A stretch of DNA of 64,000 nucleotides from Kiritimatiellia bacterium (GCA_026417735.1 JAOACR010000004.1:15001-79000); one strand, 5' to 3'. Positions 51,180-61,138 are shown, counted from the first letter of the stretch. Notes: generated by a model from the sequence alone, not told the origin. Made by a program: numbers and translations.

Positions 51180-52450
51180 CACTCGCTCCTTTCGCCGGCT
51201 CCGGCCGGTTCTGTTGAGCGCCACCGACCCAGCGCGAGCGTGCAGCCCATCAGCATCGCCATCAGAATCAGCACGGTGCCCGTGCCAAAGTTATACTCGA
51301 CCACACCGTTGAGCAAGAGGGCGATCGCAGCCGCGAAAATGCCGCGCCCCAGCGCAGTGGGTGGCGCTCCGGCCACCGAGCCGCGGTGAACGTCACCGGC
51401 AGCGCGAACCAGCCAGTGAACCATCCATCCGCACCAGACGACGAGGCCGGCCCACCCGGTTTCCAGCAGCACCTGCAGCGCGTTGTTGTGCACATGGCTC
51501 AGTTTTGTCTCGATACCGGGGACGTGATGTCGCAGCTCATAGTTTTTCATCCCGCCGTACCCCAGCCCAAAGGGATAGCCCCGGCCATTGATCTCCAAAA
51601 TGCGGGGCACGGCGCTCGTCCACAGCTCCCATCGCCCACCACGCCCGAGAAACTGTCGCGGCGCGTCACAAACGCGCGAGCGCACTGGCGGGCAGCACAG
51701 TAGCGCGGCGACGCCCACCAGGACGGCCGCGGCCACGCGCGGACGAAGCCGGCACCCCGCCGCGAGCAGCGCAAGAAGCCCTCCCGCCGTGGCCAGCCAC
51801 ACGCCCCGTTTGAAATGCAGCACAACGCCCGCCGCGTTGCTGATCCATCCCAGCGCCGCCGCACGACGCGGCCCCCTCCAGGCACCCGTTGTGCAAGCGG
51901 CCAGCACCAGCAGCATCGCCACCATGTGAAACTGTGGGGTACGCATGCTGCCCTGATGGTAGATCCAGAACAACCAGTCCACCCCTGGGGGCACCTGCAG
52001 GATTGCCCGGCCCAGGCGCACAAAATGGAGAGCTAGCGCGACCGCGCAGCCGCCCAGCAATGCCCAAACCAGGCGCCACAGGGCCGCCTCTCGCTCCGCC
52101 GGCGAGTCGGGCAGAGAATCCGGAACCGCCGCCAGTAGCAAAAACCAGGCGGCCCGGTGCAGCTTCGGCAACGAGACGGCCGGACGCCAGCCGAAGACCG
52201 CACTCAGCGCGGCCACCACCCAAAACGCAAATGCCCAAGCCCACAGCGGCTCGCGAAGCCACCAGCTCGAGCGCCGCCGAACCGCGGTCCAGGCCCATCC
52301 CGCAATCGCGGCCACCGCCGACGCCTGCGCCGCCGCGATCGAGACCGGCAGCCAGAACATCACCGCCGCCAGCGCCAGCCGCACAAATCCCGACACGCCC
52401 GCGGTCCGGCAACCTTCAAACCACTGCTGAACGATGGGCGGCCCCTTCAT
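51179..52450 (-). CDS. O-antigen ligase/polymerase-like membrane protein
   Basis: 423 aa, about ten to twelve hydrophobic helices with short loops. The periplasmic loop contains the Wzy_C signature region GLGYGGMKNYELRHHVPGIETKLSHVHNNALQVLLETGWAGLVVW, in which HVHNNALQVLLETG is typical of O-antigen ligase (WaaL) and polymerase proteins. It attaches or polymerises surface glycan. The overlap with an aldo/keto reductase gene is unusual. Confidence 0.87.
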   Translation of the reverse strand: MKGPPIVQQWFEGCRTAGVSGFVRLALAAVMFWLPVSIAAAQASAVAAIAGWAWTAVRRRSSWWLREPLWAWAFAFWVVAALSAVFGWRPAVSLPKLHRAAWFLLLAAVPDSLPDSPAEREAALWRLVWALLGGCAVALALHFVRLGRAILQVPPGVDWLFWIYHQGSMRTPQFHMVAMLLVLAACTTGAWRGPRRAAALGWISNAAGVVLHFKRGVWLATAGGLLALLAAGCRLRPRVAAAVLVGVAALLCCPPVRSRVCDAPRQFLGRGGRWELWTSAVPRILEINGRGYPFGLGYGGMKNYELRHHVPGIETKLSHVHNNALQVLLETGWAGLVVWCGWMVHWLVRAAGDVHRGSVAGAPPTALGRGIFAAAIALLLNGVVEYNFGTGTVLILMAMLMGCTLALGRWRSTEPAGAGERSE

Positions 52451-52691
52451 CGCGCGGATTCTGAAGGCAGCCAGAGGCACAACGCAACCCACCCCGCTTC
52501 AGCAGCCACGGCCGCATCGTTTGCTCGCAACATCCGCGCCGGCGGCCGTACCCCTCGCGAGGATACGTCAGCCCACTCGGTTTGTCGGGACCCGAGCCCT
52601 ACGTGCGGACTCGGCCTCCCTTCCGCCCGCCGTTCGTGCCCCTGAAACGCCGCCCCCCCGCGTTCTCTCCGGCGCCCCTCCACCGGCGGGG

Positions 52692-54182
52692 CTAGATCAC
52701 CTCAACCATCACATCGTCTTTCGACTTTTCGGTGGGCTTTTCCTCGACCGCAATCGGCTGATAGGTCGGCAGGAACCGGTAGTACACCATCAGGCTCAAC
52801 GCCGAGAACGTTGTGCCGTACACCTTGCCGTAGTCGACCTCCTCCTTGCCAGTGGACACCCAACTGCCATCCTCGTTTTGATTTTGCACCATCTCCCTCG
52901 CGAAGGTGTTGTTCCACCGGTCCCACGTGCCGCGCCCCTTGTGAAACATTGCCTGCGTAATGTAGTACCACGAATACAATGGCCTCGTCGTTCCCTCGGG
53001 AGCTTTGTAGTTCGGAACATGCTGCTCCAGCGTTTTCAGCGCCCCCTCGACTTCCGGCGAGGACGCATGCCCGAGCAACTGCAAGCACAACGTTCCAATC
53101 CCGGTACAGGCCAGCGTCGGATTACTCCCCTCCGCCTTGCCCGGCTGTGGCGCATACCGGAAACGCCCTTGTTCCGGGATGTAGTTCATCTTGAAGCCGT
53201 TCGCACAACGCTGTAACGCTTCGGCCAGACCCGGCACGTCGGCTCCGGCAATATACGCCGCTTTCATCGCCTGCGCCTGCCACCCGGCCACCGAGGTGTC
53301 CCGCCGGCCATTCTTCTCATAGCCGTAGGTAAAGCCACCCGTGTCCTGCATGCCCCGAATGATCCTCTCAATCCCTTTTTCCATCGCCGTTCGCAGCGAC
53401 GGGATTCTTGTCAGCGCATACGCTTCCGAAATCGCATACACCGCAATACCGTTCGCATAGGAGTTGCCGTCGAAGCTGCCATCTTCTTTCTGCTTGCTGA
53501 TCAGAAACTTGATCGCACGGTCCACCGTCGGGCCGTACCGCTCGGAGGTCGCCGGGGTCTCGCCGTGGGCAAGAAAACACAAGAGTCCCAGACCTGTCAT
53601 CGCCACCGCGTTTCTCGAACCTCCCTCGTTCAACCACGAGCCGTCCTGAAGCTGGTGGTTCTTCAGCCACTCCAGGGCCTTGATCACTGCCTGCTCGGTT
53701 TCCCCTGCAAAACGCCGATTGTACTTACTCAGCGCGCTCATCCGGCCCGAAGCGGTGCGTCCAGCCAGCAGCCCCTTCATGATCAGGGGGCTCTGAACGT
53801 CGGACGAAATGTCCAGCGCCGCCAGCTCATCATTCGGCGTGTTCGCGGTGGGCTGATCCATCTCCGGCGGCTGTTCCGCCACCATCTCCGCCTCCGGCGG
53901 CTTGATGTCCACCTCGATGTCCTGAAGCTGCTCGAGCTCCTTTTTGAACTCCTCCAGCTTCGACTCCTCGGGCTCGATGACCTGAACCTCGATTTCGGCC
54001 CGCTCGATCTTCTGCGGCGTGATCACCAGGTTGATCAGAAAGATCACTACGATGATGTGCAGAATCACCGAGCCAGTGGGCCCCCACAAATGATCAATGA
54101 TCAGCTGAAGGCGCGGGTCTAGTCTCCGCCGGGGTTTCTCTTCCGCAGACGCGGTCTCGACGGGATTCGGTTCACTGCTCAT
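52692..54182 (-). CDS. Membrane-anchored squalene-cyclase-fold (prenyltransferase/squalene oxidase repeat) protein
   Basis: 496 aa. A single membrane helix at about 36-58 (WGPTGSVILHIIVVIFLINLVI), a charged Glu/Lys/Pro linker (EEFKKELEQLQDIEVDIKPPE), then an alpha/alpha-barrel: repeats ALEWLKNHQLQDGSWLN, AIKFLISKQKEDGSFDG, GIERIIRGMQDTGGFTYG and FAREMVQNQNEDGSWVS. The QxxDGSW motif matches squalene/hopene cyclase QW repeats, but no DxDD catalytic motif is seen. Probably a periplasmic binding or scaffolding protein. ATG 54182 has AGGAG eight bases upstream. GC is visibly lower than in flanking genes. Confidence 0.85.
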   Translation of the reverse strand: MSSEPNPVETASAEEKPRRRLDPRLQLIIDHLWGPTGSVILHIIVVIFLINLVITPQKIERAEIEVQVIEPEESKLEEFKKELEQLQDIEVDIKPPEAEMVAEQPPEMDQPTANTPNDELAALDISSDVQSPLIMKGLLAGRTASGRMSALSKYNRRFAGETEQAVIKALEWLKNHQLQDGSWLNEGGSRNAVAMTGLGLLCFLAHGETPATSERYGPTVDRAIKFLISKQKEDGSFDGNSYANGIAVYAISEAYALTRIPSLRTAMEKGIERIIRGMQDTGGFTYGYEKNGRRDTSVAGWQAQAMKAAYIAGADVPGLAEALQRCANGFKMNYIPEQGRFRYAPQPGKAEGSNPTLACTGIGTLCLQLLGHASSPEVEGALKTLEQHVPNYKAPEGTTRPLYSWYYITQAMFHKGRGTWDRWNNTFAREMVQNQNEDGSWVSTGKEEVDYGKVYGTTFSALSLMVYYRFLPTYQPIAVEEKPTEKSKDDVMVEVI

Positions 54183-54465
54183 GGCCATCACTCCTGTCGC
54201 CGTCTCTTCTTCACGCCAAACTCACAAGTTGGACGCAGCCCCGCTCTGCGATCCTGTCGGTCCCCGGCCGCGAAGCTCGGGAGCTGCCGCATCAGCACCC
54301 AACATAGCCCCACCGACTGCCGCGATGCAACCGGTACCCGTCCCCGAGGGGCGGCCGTCCCACCGGAGAGCTGCGGCGCCCATCGGACCTGGAGGCGCGA
54401 AGGCAGAGGGGCTGGTCGCCAGCAACGTCCGCGCGTGATATACAACGGCATCGGGAACCACTGGG

Positions 54466-55224
54466 ATGATCTTGGACAGGTTTCGTCTGGACGGACGGGT
54501 GGCGCTGGTGACGGGCGCCTCGCGAGGGTTGGGGCGGGCGATGGCGCTGGCGTTGGCCGAGGCGGGCGCGGATGTCGCGGCGCTTGCAACGCGCGACTGC
54601 TCGGAGACCGCGGAGAGCATCCGCCGGCTCGGCCGCCGTGCCGAGGTCCTCGCGTTCGACCTGGCCAGCCGCAGTGCGCCGTCGGCGGCGGTGCGAGAAA
54701 CCTTGGAACGGTTCGGCCGGCTGGACATCTTGGTGAATAACGCCGGCATCATTCGGCGGGCGCCGTTTCTGGAGGTCACTGAGCGCGACTGGGACGACGT
54801 GCTGGCGGTGAACCTCACCGCCGCGTTTCTGCTGAGTCAGGCCGCCGCCCGGCACATGGTCGAGCGCCGGTCCGGCAAGATCATCCACGTGGTTTCGATG
54901 TTGTCGTTTCAGGGCGGCATCCGTGTTGCGCCATACACCGCGGCGAAAAGCGGGCTTCTCGGGCTCACTCGCATCATCGCCAACGAGCTTGCCCCGCTGG
55001 GCATTCAGTGCAATGCGATTGCGCCCGGCTACATGGCGACGGACAACACCGCGCCGCTGCGCGCCGACGAGCGTCGCAACGCGGAGATTCTCGCCCGGAT
55101 TCCCGCCGGCCGCTGGGGCGTGCCGGAGGATCTGGCCGGCGCGGTGGTATTTCTGGCCTCGTCGGCGTCCGACTACGTCAACGGCGCCGTGCTGGCGGTG
55201 GACGGCGGCTGGCTTGCGCGGTGA
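54466..55224 (+). CDS. kduD: KduD-like 2-dehydro-3-deoxy-D-gluconate 5-dehydrogenase (SDR)
   Basis: Short-chain dehydrogenase, 252 aa, likely converting the 5-keto intermediate of uronate breakdown. TGASRGLGRAMALALAEAGADV is the Rossmann glycine motif, NNAGIIRRAPFLE is the family NNAG, catalytic Ser is in HVVSMLSFQGG and Tyr/Lys in APYTAAKSG, and the C-terminus ends VNGAVLAVDGGWLAR. Opening MILDRFRLDGRVALVTG matches KduD closely. It starts a plus-strand carbohydrate block including GH127, sulfatase and YqhD genes. Confidence 0.87.
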   Translation: MILDRFRLDGRVALVTGASRGLGRAMALALAEAGADVAALATRDCSETAESIRRLGRRAEVLAFDLASRSAPSAAVRETLERFGRLDILVNNAGIIRRAPFLEVTERDWDDVLAVNLTAAFLLSQAAARHMVERRSGKIIHVVSMLSFQGGIRVAPYTAAKSGLLGLTRIIANELAPLGIQCNAIAPGYMATDNTAPLRADERRNAEILARIPAGRWGVPEDLAGAVVFLASSASDYVNGAVLAVDGGWLAR

Positions 55225-55281
55225 GCCGCACGCCTCCCAGCACGCGACCGTCGCGCAGAGGCTGAGGACGGAGGACTCCAC

Positions 55282-57084
55282 ATGACCGTTCGATGGTTGA
55301 GCCTGGCGATGAGCGCAGCGATCACCGCCGGCGGCGCGATTCCACCGCCGGACGACCTGACCAGCCGCTGGATGATGACGCTGTCCCGCGTGCTCGACGG
55401 TGGCCCCCCGGTGTACGACGTCGCGTTCGTGCTCGCGGACGCGCTGCCCCGCCACGAGCGGCGGTTCACCGAGTTCAGCGGCGACGTCTCCGGCCGCTTC
55501 ATTGAGGCGCTCGTCGTGGTGGAGCGCCACCTCGGTCAGAAGTTTCCAATCCTCGACGAGGTCGTCGCCCGGCTGCCCGCCGCGCAGAAACCGGAGGGTT
55601 TCTTCGGCGACGCATTTCCGGAAGGTCCGATCCGGCCGCAGCCGCACATGGCGCTGCTGTGGGGCAACGGGCGGCTGCTGATTGGTCTGGCGGAGTACGC
55701 GCGGCTTCGCGGTGATGCCGCCGCGCTCGCCTGCGCGCGGCGGCTGGCCGACTTCATCGTCGCGGTCGCACCGCGCCTGAACAACGACGTGGTGATGGAG
55801 GAGTTTTCGGGCGACCAGCATGCGGTCGGCTACATTTGCTGGACCCAGATCATTGAGGGGCTTGCCGCGCTGCACGAGGCGACGCGCGAGCCGCGCTACC
55901 TCGACGTCGCCCGCGAGATGGCCCGTCGCGTCCGGCTGCACGAGGGCCAGCACAGCCACGGCCTGTTGACGTCAGCCCGCGGCATGGTGCGGCTGGCCGC
56001 GGTCACCGGCGAGACCGAGTGGCTCGCCCGCGCGACCAGTCTGTGGCACCGCGTCCTGGCCACTGGCAACCTGCTGGCGCCGCACGGCTGCATTCCCGAG
56101 GCGTTCCGGCCCATGGTGATGCGCGACGAAGGCTGCTCGGAGGCCGACTGGGTGCGGCTTTCGCTGGCGCTGTGGCAGGCGACCGGCGAACCCGCCTATC
56201 TGGACGCGGCGGAACACACGCTGTTCAACGAGTTTTCGATGAACCAGTTTTCCACCGGCGACTTCGGCCACCGCACCATTTCGCCCGATGGCATGGGCGG
56301 CGCGGTGCTGCGCGCGCCGAAAGGCGGTGCGACCAACGTGGCCTTTTCCGCGGTCAGCATCGCCCACGGCTCTGCCCGCGCGTGGTGGTGCTGCACACTG
56401 CACGGCCTACGCACATTCCCGGACGTCGCCGCCGCGGTGTTTCGGTCGGAGGGCGGCGCGCTCTACTACGATTTGCCGTTCAGTGGCGAGGCAGTCGCCT
56501 CCGGGCTGGTGGTGCGCGCCCGCTCCACGCTGCAGCGTGACGCGACCTGCCGGCTCGAGGTCGTTGAGTCCGACGGGCGCGAACATCTGCTCGGCATCCG
56601 GGTTCCGCCGTGGGCGGAGGACCTGGAGATCAGCCTCTCGCCCCCGGGGGCGGCGGAAGGAGCCGGCGCCTGGCGCACGCTGCACCGCGTCTGGCGCGCG
56701 GGCGACACGATCACCATACGGTACCGTCTCCGCACGCGGGCGGTGCCGCATCCGGAGCGCAAGGATGTAGTCGCGTTCATGGTGGGACCGTGGGTGCTCG
56801 GCGTGGAACCGTCGGGCAGTCCGTCCTGGTTCGACGAACCGCGCCATCGGAACCGGATCCTCGTGGAGGGCCTTCCGAACGCGCCGGTCCTGCCGAGCGC
56901 GCCGGACGAGGCCGTGCGTCGCAGCCCGCGGCTCGCGGCTCCTGTCGCGTACCGCGGACTGCCATTCCGACCAGGCGGCTACCCGGTCCAGCCCCAGCTT
57001 GCGTGGTTGCGCCCGATCGCCGAGCAGACGGGCCTGCGCGACGACACCGAGTGGGTGTACTGGTTCACGTTCGAACCGCGCTGA
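55282..57084 (+). CDS. GH127/GH146-type (DUF1680) glycoside hydrolase
   Basis: 600 aa. Cleavable signal (LSLAMSAAITAGGA). An alpha/alpha-barrel with MALLWGNGRLLIGLAEY, EEFSGDQHAVGYICWTQIIEGLAALHEAT and LPRHERRFTEF. RAWWCCTLHGLRTFP carries paired cysteines where GH127 beta-L-arabinofuranosidases bind zinc and use a cysteine nucleophile. The C-terminal beta domain includes RIPPWAEDLEI-type strands (GIRVPPWAEDLEIS). Substrate specificity is not predictable. Start has GGAGG nine bases upstream. Confidence 0.83.
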   Translation: MTVRWLSLAMSAAITAGGAIPPPDDLTSRWMMTLSRVLDGGPPVYDVAFVLADALPRHERRFTEFSGDVSGRFIEALVVVERHLGQKFPILDEVVARLPAAQKPEGFFGDAFPEGPIRPQPHMALLWGNGRLLIGLAEYARLRGDAAALACARRLADFIVAVAPRLNNDVVMEEFSGDQHAVGYICWTQIIEGLAALHEATREPRYLDVAREMARRVRLHEGQHSHGLLTSARGMVRLAAVTGETEWLARATSLWHRVLATGNLLAPHGCIPEAFRPMVMRDEGCSEADWVRLSLALWQATGEPAYLDAAEHTLFNEFSMNQFSTGDFGHRTISPDGMGGAVLRAPKGGATNVAFSAVSIAHGSARAWWCCTLHGLRTFPDVAAAVFRSEGGALYYDLPFSGEAVASGLVVRARSTLQRDATCRLEVVESDGREHLLGIRVPPWAEDLEISLSPPGAAEGAGAWRTLHRVWRAGDTITIRYRLRTRAVPHPERKDVVAFMVGPWVLGVEPSGSPSWFDEPRHRNRILVEGLPNAPVLPSAPDEAVRRSPRLAAPVAYRGLPFRPGGYPVQPQLAWLRPIAEQTGLRDDTEWVYWFTFEPR

Positions 57085-57148
57085 GCTACCCCACCCCCAC
57101 ACTAAACGGCCGGCCCGCACGTTGTGCGAGAGAAGGAACAGCCGGCCG

Positions 57149-58633
57149 ATGAAGCGACGACTGGCTCTGGCGATCGCCCTGCTCTGCCCTCTGAACGGAA
57201 CCGCGGCCCCAAAGCCGAACGTCGTTTTCATCCTCGCCGACGATCTGGGTTGGAGCGACCTGCGATGCCAGGGATCGGGGTTCTACGAAACGTCCGCGAT
57301 CGACCGGCTGGCGGCGGAGGGGATGCGCTTCACCCACGCCTATACCGCCGGCCCGAACTGCCAGCCGACCCGCGCGGCGCTGATGAGTGGCCAGTACGGC
57401 CCACGCACCGGCATCTACACCGTCGGCGGCACCGACCGGTTCGACACCTCGATGCGGCCGCTGGTGCCAGTGGAGAACGTGCAACGGCTCAATCCCGCGA
57501 TCGTCACCGTGGGCGAAGCGCTGAAGGCGGCCGGCTACCGGACCGGCTACTTCGGCAAATGGCATCTCGGCGACGGTCCGGAACATCATCCCGCCGCGCA
57601 GGGCTTCGACGAGGCGATCACCTCGATGGGGCGTCACTTCGCGTTTCGCACCACTCCCCCCACCAACGTCCCCGCGGACGTCGAACTCGCGGACTTTTTG
57701 ACCGACCGCGCCGTCGCGTTTCTGGAGCAGCACCGGGACCATCCCCTGTTTCTGGTGCTGGCGCACTTTGCGGTGCACGCACCGCTAGAGGCGAAGCCGT
57801 CGCTGATCGAACGGTTTCGCGGTCGCCCGCCCGTTGGTGGTCACCATCACCCGGTGTACGCGGCGATGATTGCGAGTCTCGATGAGAGCGTCGGCCGCGT
57901 GGTCGCGACGCTCGCGCGGCTGGGGCTGGACCGCAACACGCTGGTGATGTTCTCCAGCGACAACGGCGGCGTGGGCGGCTATGCGCGGGAGGGGCTCGGC
58001 AAGGAGGACATCACCGACAACGCGCCGTTGCGACACGGCAAGGGCTCGCTCTACGAGGGCGGGGTCCGCGTGCCGTTCATCGCGTGGTGGCCCGGCCGAA
58101 TCCCGGCGGGCACCGTCTGCGACACGCCGATCATCTCGGTGGATCTCTACCCCACGCTTTGCGCGCTCTGCGGCGCACCGCGCCCGCCCGGCCAGCCGCT
58201 GGACGGTGTGGACATCTCCCCGCTCTTCTTTGGCGGCACGATCCCGCCGCGCGCGCTCTTCTGGCATTTCCCCGGCTACCTCGGCAGCGGCCGCAACCTC
58301 TGGCGCACCACACCGGCCGGCGCGATCCGCGAAGGGCCGTGGAAACTCATCGAATGGTTTGAGGACGGCCGCGTCGAGCTGTACAATTTGGCGTCCGATC
58401 CGTCGCAGTCGCGCGATCTGTCCAGTGTGGAGCCGCAGATCGCGCGGCGGCTGCGCGAGCAGCTGGCGGCCTGGCGGCGTGAGGTCGGCGCGCCAATGCC
58501 CGCGCGTCGTGCCCCCACCAGCGAGACCGCAGCTCGTCCGCAGTCAGAGGAACGCGGCGCATCGGTCGGACGGCGACGGGGGCGGCTGCGGCGCTCCGCA
58601 GACAGCCGTCCGGGGCGCCGCCCGTTTGGCTGA
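57149..58633 (+). CDS. Exported type I sulfatase
   Basis: 494 aa, signal peptide ALAIALLCPLNGTAA. Formylglycine-type motif CQPTRAALMSG with Cys71, metal ligands Asp31-Asp32 in FILADDLGW, KWHLGDG, and SSDNGG with the C-terminal metal ligands. It should need a formylglycine-generating enzyme not seen here. The last 40 residues are Arg/Gly-rich and unusual. It removes sulfate from glycan; the neighbourhood (KduD, GH127-like) suggests a sulfated polysaccharide. Confidence 0.95.
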   Translation: MKRRLALAIALLCPLNGTAAPKPNVVFILADDLGWSDLRCQGSGFYETSAIDRLAAEGMRFTHAYTAGPNCQPTRAALMSGQYGPRTGIYTVGGTDRFDTSMRPLVPVENVQRLNPAIVTVGEALKAAGYRTGYFGKWHLGDGPEHHPAAQGFDEAITSMGRHFAFRTTPPTNVPADVELADFLTDRAVAFLEQHRDHPLFLVLAHFAVHAPLEAKPSLIERFRGRPPVGGHHHPVYAAMIASLDESVGRVVATLARLGLDRNTLVMFSSDNGGVGGYAREGLGKEDITDNAPLRHGKGSLYEGGVRVPFIAWWPGRIPAGTVCDTPIISVDLYPTLCALCGAPRPPGQPLDGVDISPLFFGGTIPPRALFWHFPGYLGSGRNLWRTTPAGAIREGPWKLIEWFEDGRVELYNLASDPSQSRDLSSVEPQIARRLREQLAAWRREVGAPMPARRAPTSETAARPQSEERGASVGRRRGRLRRSADSRPGRRPFG

Positions 58634-58650
58634 CTTCCGGAGGTTCGACG

Positions 58651-59793
58651 ATGCTGCCGTTTGTGTACCGGAACCCGACCGAGATCCTGTTCGGCGAGGG
58701 AATGATCCGCGAGATCGCCTCGCGGTTGCCCGGCGACGCCGCGGTGCTCTGGGTGTATGGCGGCGGATCGATCCGCCGCAACGGCGTCTACGATCAGACG
58801 CGCGAGGCGCTCGGCGCCCGCCGTTTCGTGGAATTCGGCGGCATCGAGCCGAATCCCGAGTACGAGACCTGTCGGCGCGCGGTGGAGGTGGTGCGACGCG
58901 AGCGGCTCAACTTCGTTCTGGCCACTGGTGGGGGCTCCGTGCTCGACGCGGCAAAGTTCATCGCGGCGGCGGCGGTGTTCGAGGGTCCCGACCCGTGGGA
59001 CATCCTCCGCAGCCGTGGCGACATCGTCCGCGGCGCACTGCCGCTGGGCACCGTGCTGACGCTGCCGGCCACCGGATCCGAGGCGAACGGCAACTCGGTG
59101 ATCTCCCGCCGCGCGACGCGGGAGAAGCTGTACTTCACTTCCGACCACGTCTTTCCGCGCTTCTCCGTGCTCGACCCGGCAACGACCCGGACGCTGCCCG
59201 CCCGCTACATCCGCAACGGCATCGTCGACGCGTTCGTGCACGTCACCGAGCAGTACGTCACCCGGCCCGCCGCCGCGCCGCTGCAGGACCGTCTCGCCGA
59301 GGCCATTCTCTCAACGCTGATCGAGGTCGGGCCGCGCACGCTCGCGCATCCGGAGGACCGGGATGCGCGCGCCTCATTCATGTGGAGCGCGACGCTGGCG
59401 CTGAACACACTGATCGGTTGCGGCGTTCCGCAGGACTGGTCCACCCACATGATCGGCCACGAGCTGACTGCGCTCTACGGCCTGGACCACGCCGAGACCC
59501 TCGCGGTGATCCTGCCCGGCGTCTGGCGGCACCGCCTCGCGGCGAAACGCGCAAAGCTCGAGCAGTACGGCCGGCGGGTCTGGTCGGTGCTGTCCGCCGA
59601 GGACGCGATCCGCAAGACGGAGATGTTCTTTGAATCCATCGGCATGCCCGTTCGACTGGGCGCGTACGGGGTGGACGCGGAAAGCGCCGCCGAGGAAATC
59701 GGGCGGCGGTTCCGCGAACAGCAGGCCGCCTACGGCGAGGACGGCGACGTGGACGCGGATGCCGCCGCCGCGATTGTGAGGTCCCGCGCATGA
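58651..59793 (+). CDS. Iron-containing alcohol dehydrogenase, YqhD-like
   Basis: 380 aa NAD(P)H-dependent alcohol/aldehyde oxidoreductase. FVYRNPTEILFGEG opening, ATGGGSVLDAAKFIA cofactor loop, LPATGSEANGNSVIS, and the metal ligands in IVDAFVHVTEQY and WSTHMIGHELTALYGLDHAETLA. The overall pattern is nearest to YqhD/butanol dehydrogenase. It may reduce an aldehyde such as lactaldehyde arising from fucose or uronate catabolism; that link is inference. Lies 17 bp after the sulfatase. Confidence 0.9.
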   Translation: MLPFVYRNPTEILFGEGMIREIASRLPGDAAVLWVYGGGSIRRNGVYDQTREALGARRFVEFGGIEPNPEYETCRRAVEVVRRERLNFVLATGGGSVLDAAKFIAAAAVFEGPDPWDILRSRGDIVRGALPLGTVLTLPATGSEANGNSVISRRATREKLYFTSDHVFPRFSVLDPATTRTLPARYIRNGIVDAFVHVTEQYVTRPAAAPLQDRLAEAILSTLIEVGPRTLAHPEDRDARASFMWSATLALNTLIGCGVPQDWSTHMIGHELTALYGLDHAETLAVILPGVWRHRLAAKRAKLEQYGRRVWSVLSAEDAIRKTEMFFESIGMPVRLGAYGVDAESAAEEIGRRFREQQAAYGEDGDVDADAAAAIVRSRA

Positions 59794-59842
59794 GCGCGGT
59801 GCACTTCGGCTGTCGCGGACGCCGGATCGGAGCTGCGCACAC

Positions 59843-61138
59843 GTGAACAGCCGCCCGACCACCTCGCCGTCGGTTCCACCCCACAGCGTGGTGCGTCCCC
59901 ATCATGTTCACATTCCGGCCTGGGCGTTTCTGGTGCTGGCGGCGCTCGCGGTCGCACCGTGGATCTGGTTCGCCCTTCGGCAGCCCATGGCGCGGCTGGA
60001 CAATCCGCCGCCGCGCCCGTTGCCGGCCGCACCCGCGCCGCCGCAACTGGAACGCCGCGTGGGGCCATGGGGCGAAATGGAAAGCCTCGAAATCATCCTG
60101 ATGCCCACCGAGGAGCTCATCCCGGCCGGCTGGTCCGAGCCCCGGCCGGTCGAGTGGTCCTTCGCGGGTTTCACCGTCGAGCGGCTCGCCGAGTGGTTCC
60201 GCGGGCTGCCGCTGTCGGCGACGCACCGTGCGGAGCTGCTGGATATGTCGCGCTGGCGCGCAACGCCGGAGACCGTGATTGTGCCAGTGTCGGACGAGGT
60301 GGTGCTCGATCTCGATCCCGCCGCCCGCATCGCAATCAATCGCGTGTTGGCGCGCGACGAACGCAACGCCAGCCACAGCAGTCCGTGGTCGCTGCGCACC
60401 AACCTGTGGGATGTTGCGTGTCAGACCGCGGGCATCTCCGCGGAATCCCGCAGGCGACTGGAACGGCTCGCCTATTACGGTGGCCATCGGCTGTTCATCT
60501 CCGACGTGTTCGCGGTGCTCAACCAAACAACTTCGCGCGAGGAAAAAGTTCGGATCGTGCGCCTGACCTCCTCCGCCTCCGCGCACCTGCTGCATCTTCG
60601 CATCCGACCGGACAGCGATCTGAACGCGCTGGTGCTCTACTGGGCCGGTCGCGGGCGGCGAAAGGACCTGCGGCCGATTTTCGAGGCGCTGAAGGCGCTG
60701 CCGGGCGGCGGCACGCTCGACATCAGCCACCTGCTGCCCGCGTTCGCCCGCCAGCGCGTGTTCACGTATCCACACCCCGCACAGAGCGCGGACGGGGTCC
60801 GGCGCGACTGCCACTGGACCACTCTGAACTTCTTCTCCGTGACGCCGGATGACCGATTTGGCGATTCCTCGTTCGCGCAGCAGTACATCATCGATCACTA
60901 CTACCCCGTCGGGGAAGCGCCGCAGTTCGGCGACGTGATCTTCTTCACCCGCACCGACGGTTCGGTCGTGCACTCCGCCGTGTACCTGGCCGCCGACTAC
61001 GTGTTCACCAAAAACGGCGACACTGTGCGGCAGCCGTGGACGATCATGGAGCTTCGGGACCTTCGCGAGCTGTACTCGATCCTGGCGCCGGACGGCCTCC
61101 GGGTGCAGTTTTGGCGCAACCGCGACTACGAAAACTGA
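59843..61138 (+). CDS. Membrane-anchored NlpC/P60-like protein of unknown function
   Basis: 431 aa. One N-terminal membrane helix (AWAFLVLAALAVAPWIWFALRQ), so the rest is periplasmic. A C-terminal papain-like pattern is suggested: Cys323 in RRDCHWTTLNFFS, then PQFGDVIFFTRTDGSVVHSAVYLAADYVFTKNG, where GDVIFF and His377 resemble the GDLVFF and His of NlpC/P60 peptidases. The middle part has no recognised domain. It may be a cell-wall hydrolase or amidase; low confidence beyond the fold suggestion. Confidence 0.6.
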   Translation: MNSRPTTSPSVPPHSVVRPHHVHIPAWAFLVLAALAVAPWIWFALRQPMARLDNPPPRPLPAAPAPPQLERRVGPWGEMESLEIILMPTEELIPAGWSEPRPVEWSFAGFTVERLAEWFRGLPLSATHRAELLDMSRWRATPETVIVPVSDEVVLDLDPAARIAINRVLARDERNASHSSPWSLRTNLWDVACQTAGISAESRRRLERLAYYGGHRLFISDVFAVLNQTTSREEKVRIVRLTSSASAHLLHLRIRPDSDLNALVLYWAGRGRRKDLRPIFEALKALPGGGTLDISHLLPAFARQRVFTYPHPAQSADGVRRDCHWTTLNFFSVTPDDRFGDSSFAQQYIIDHYYPVGEAPQFGDVIFFTRTDGSVVHSAVYLAADYVFTKNGDTVRQPWTIMELRDLRELYSILAPDGLRVQFWRNRDYEN

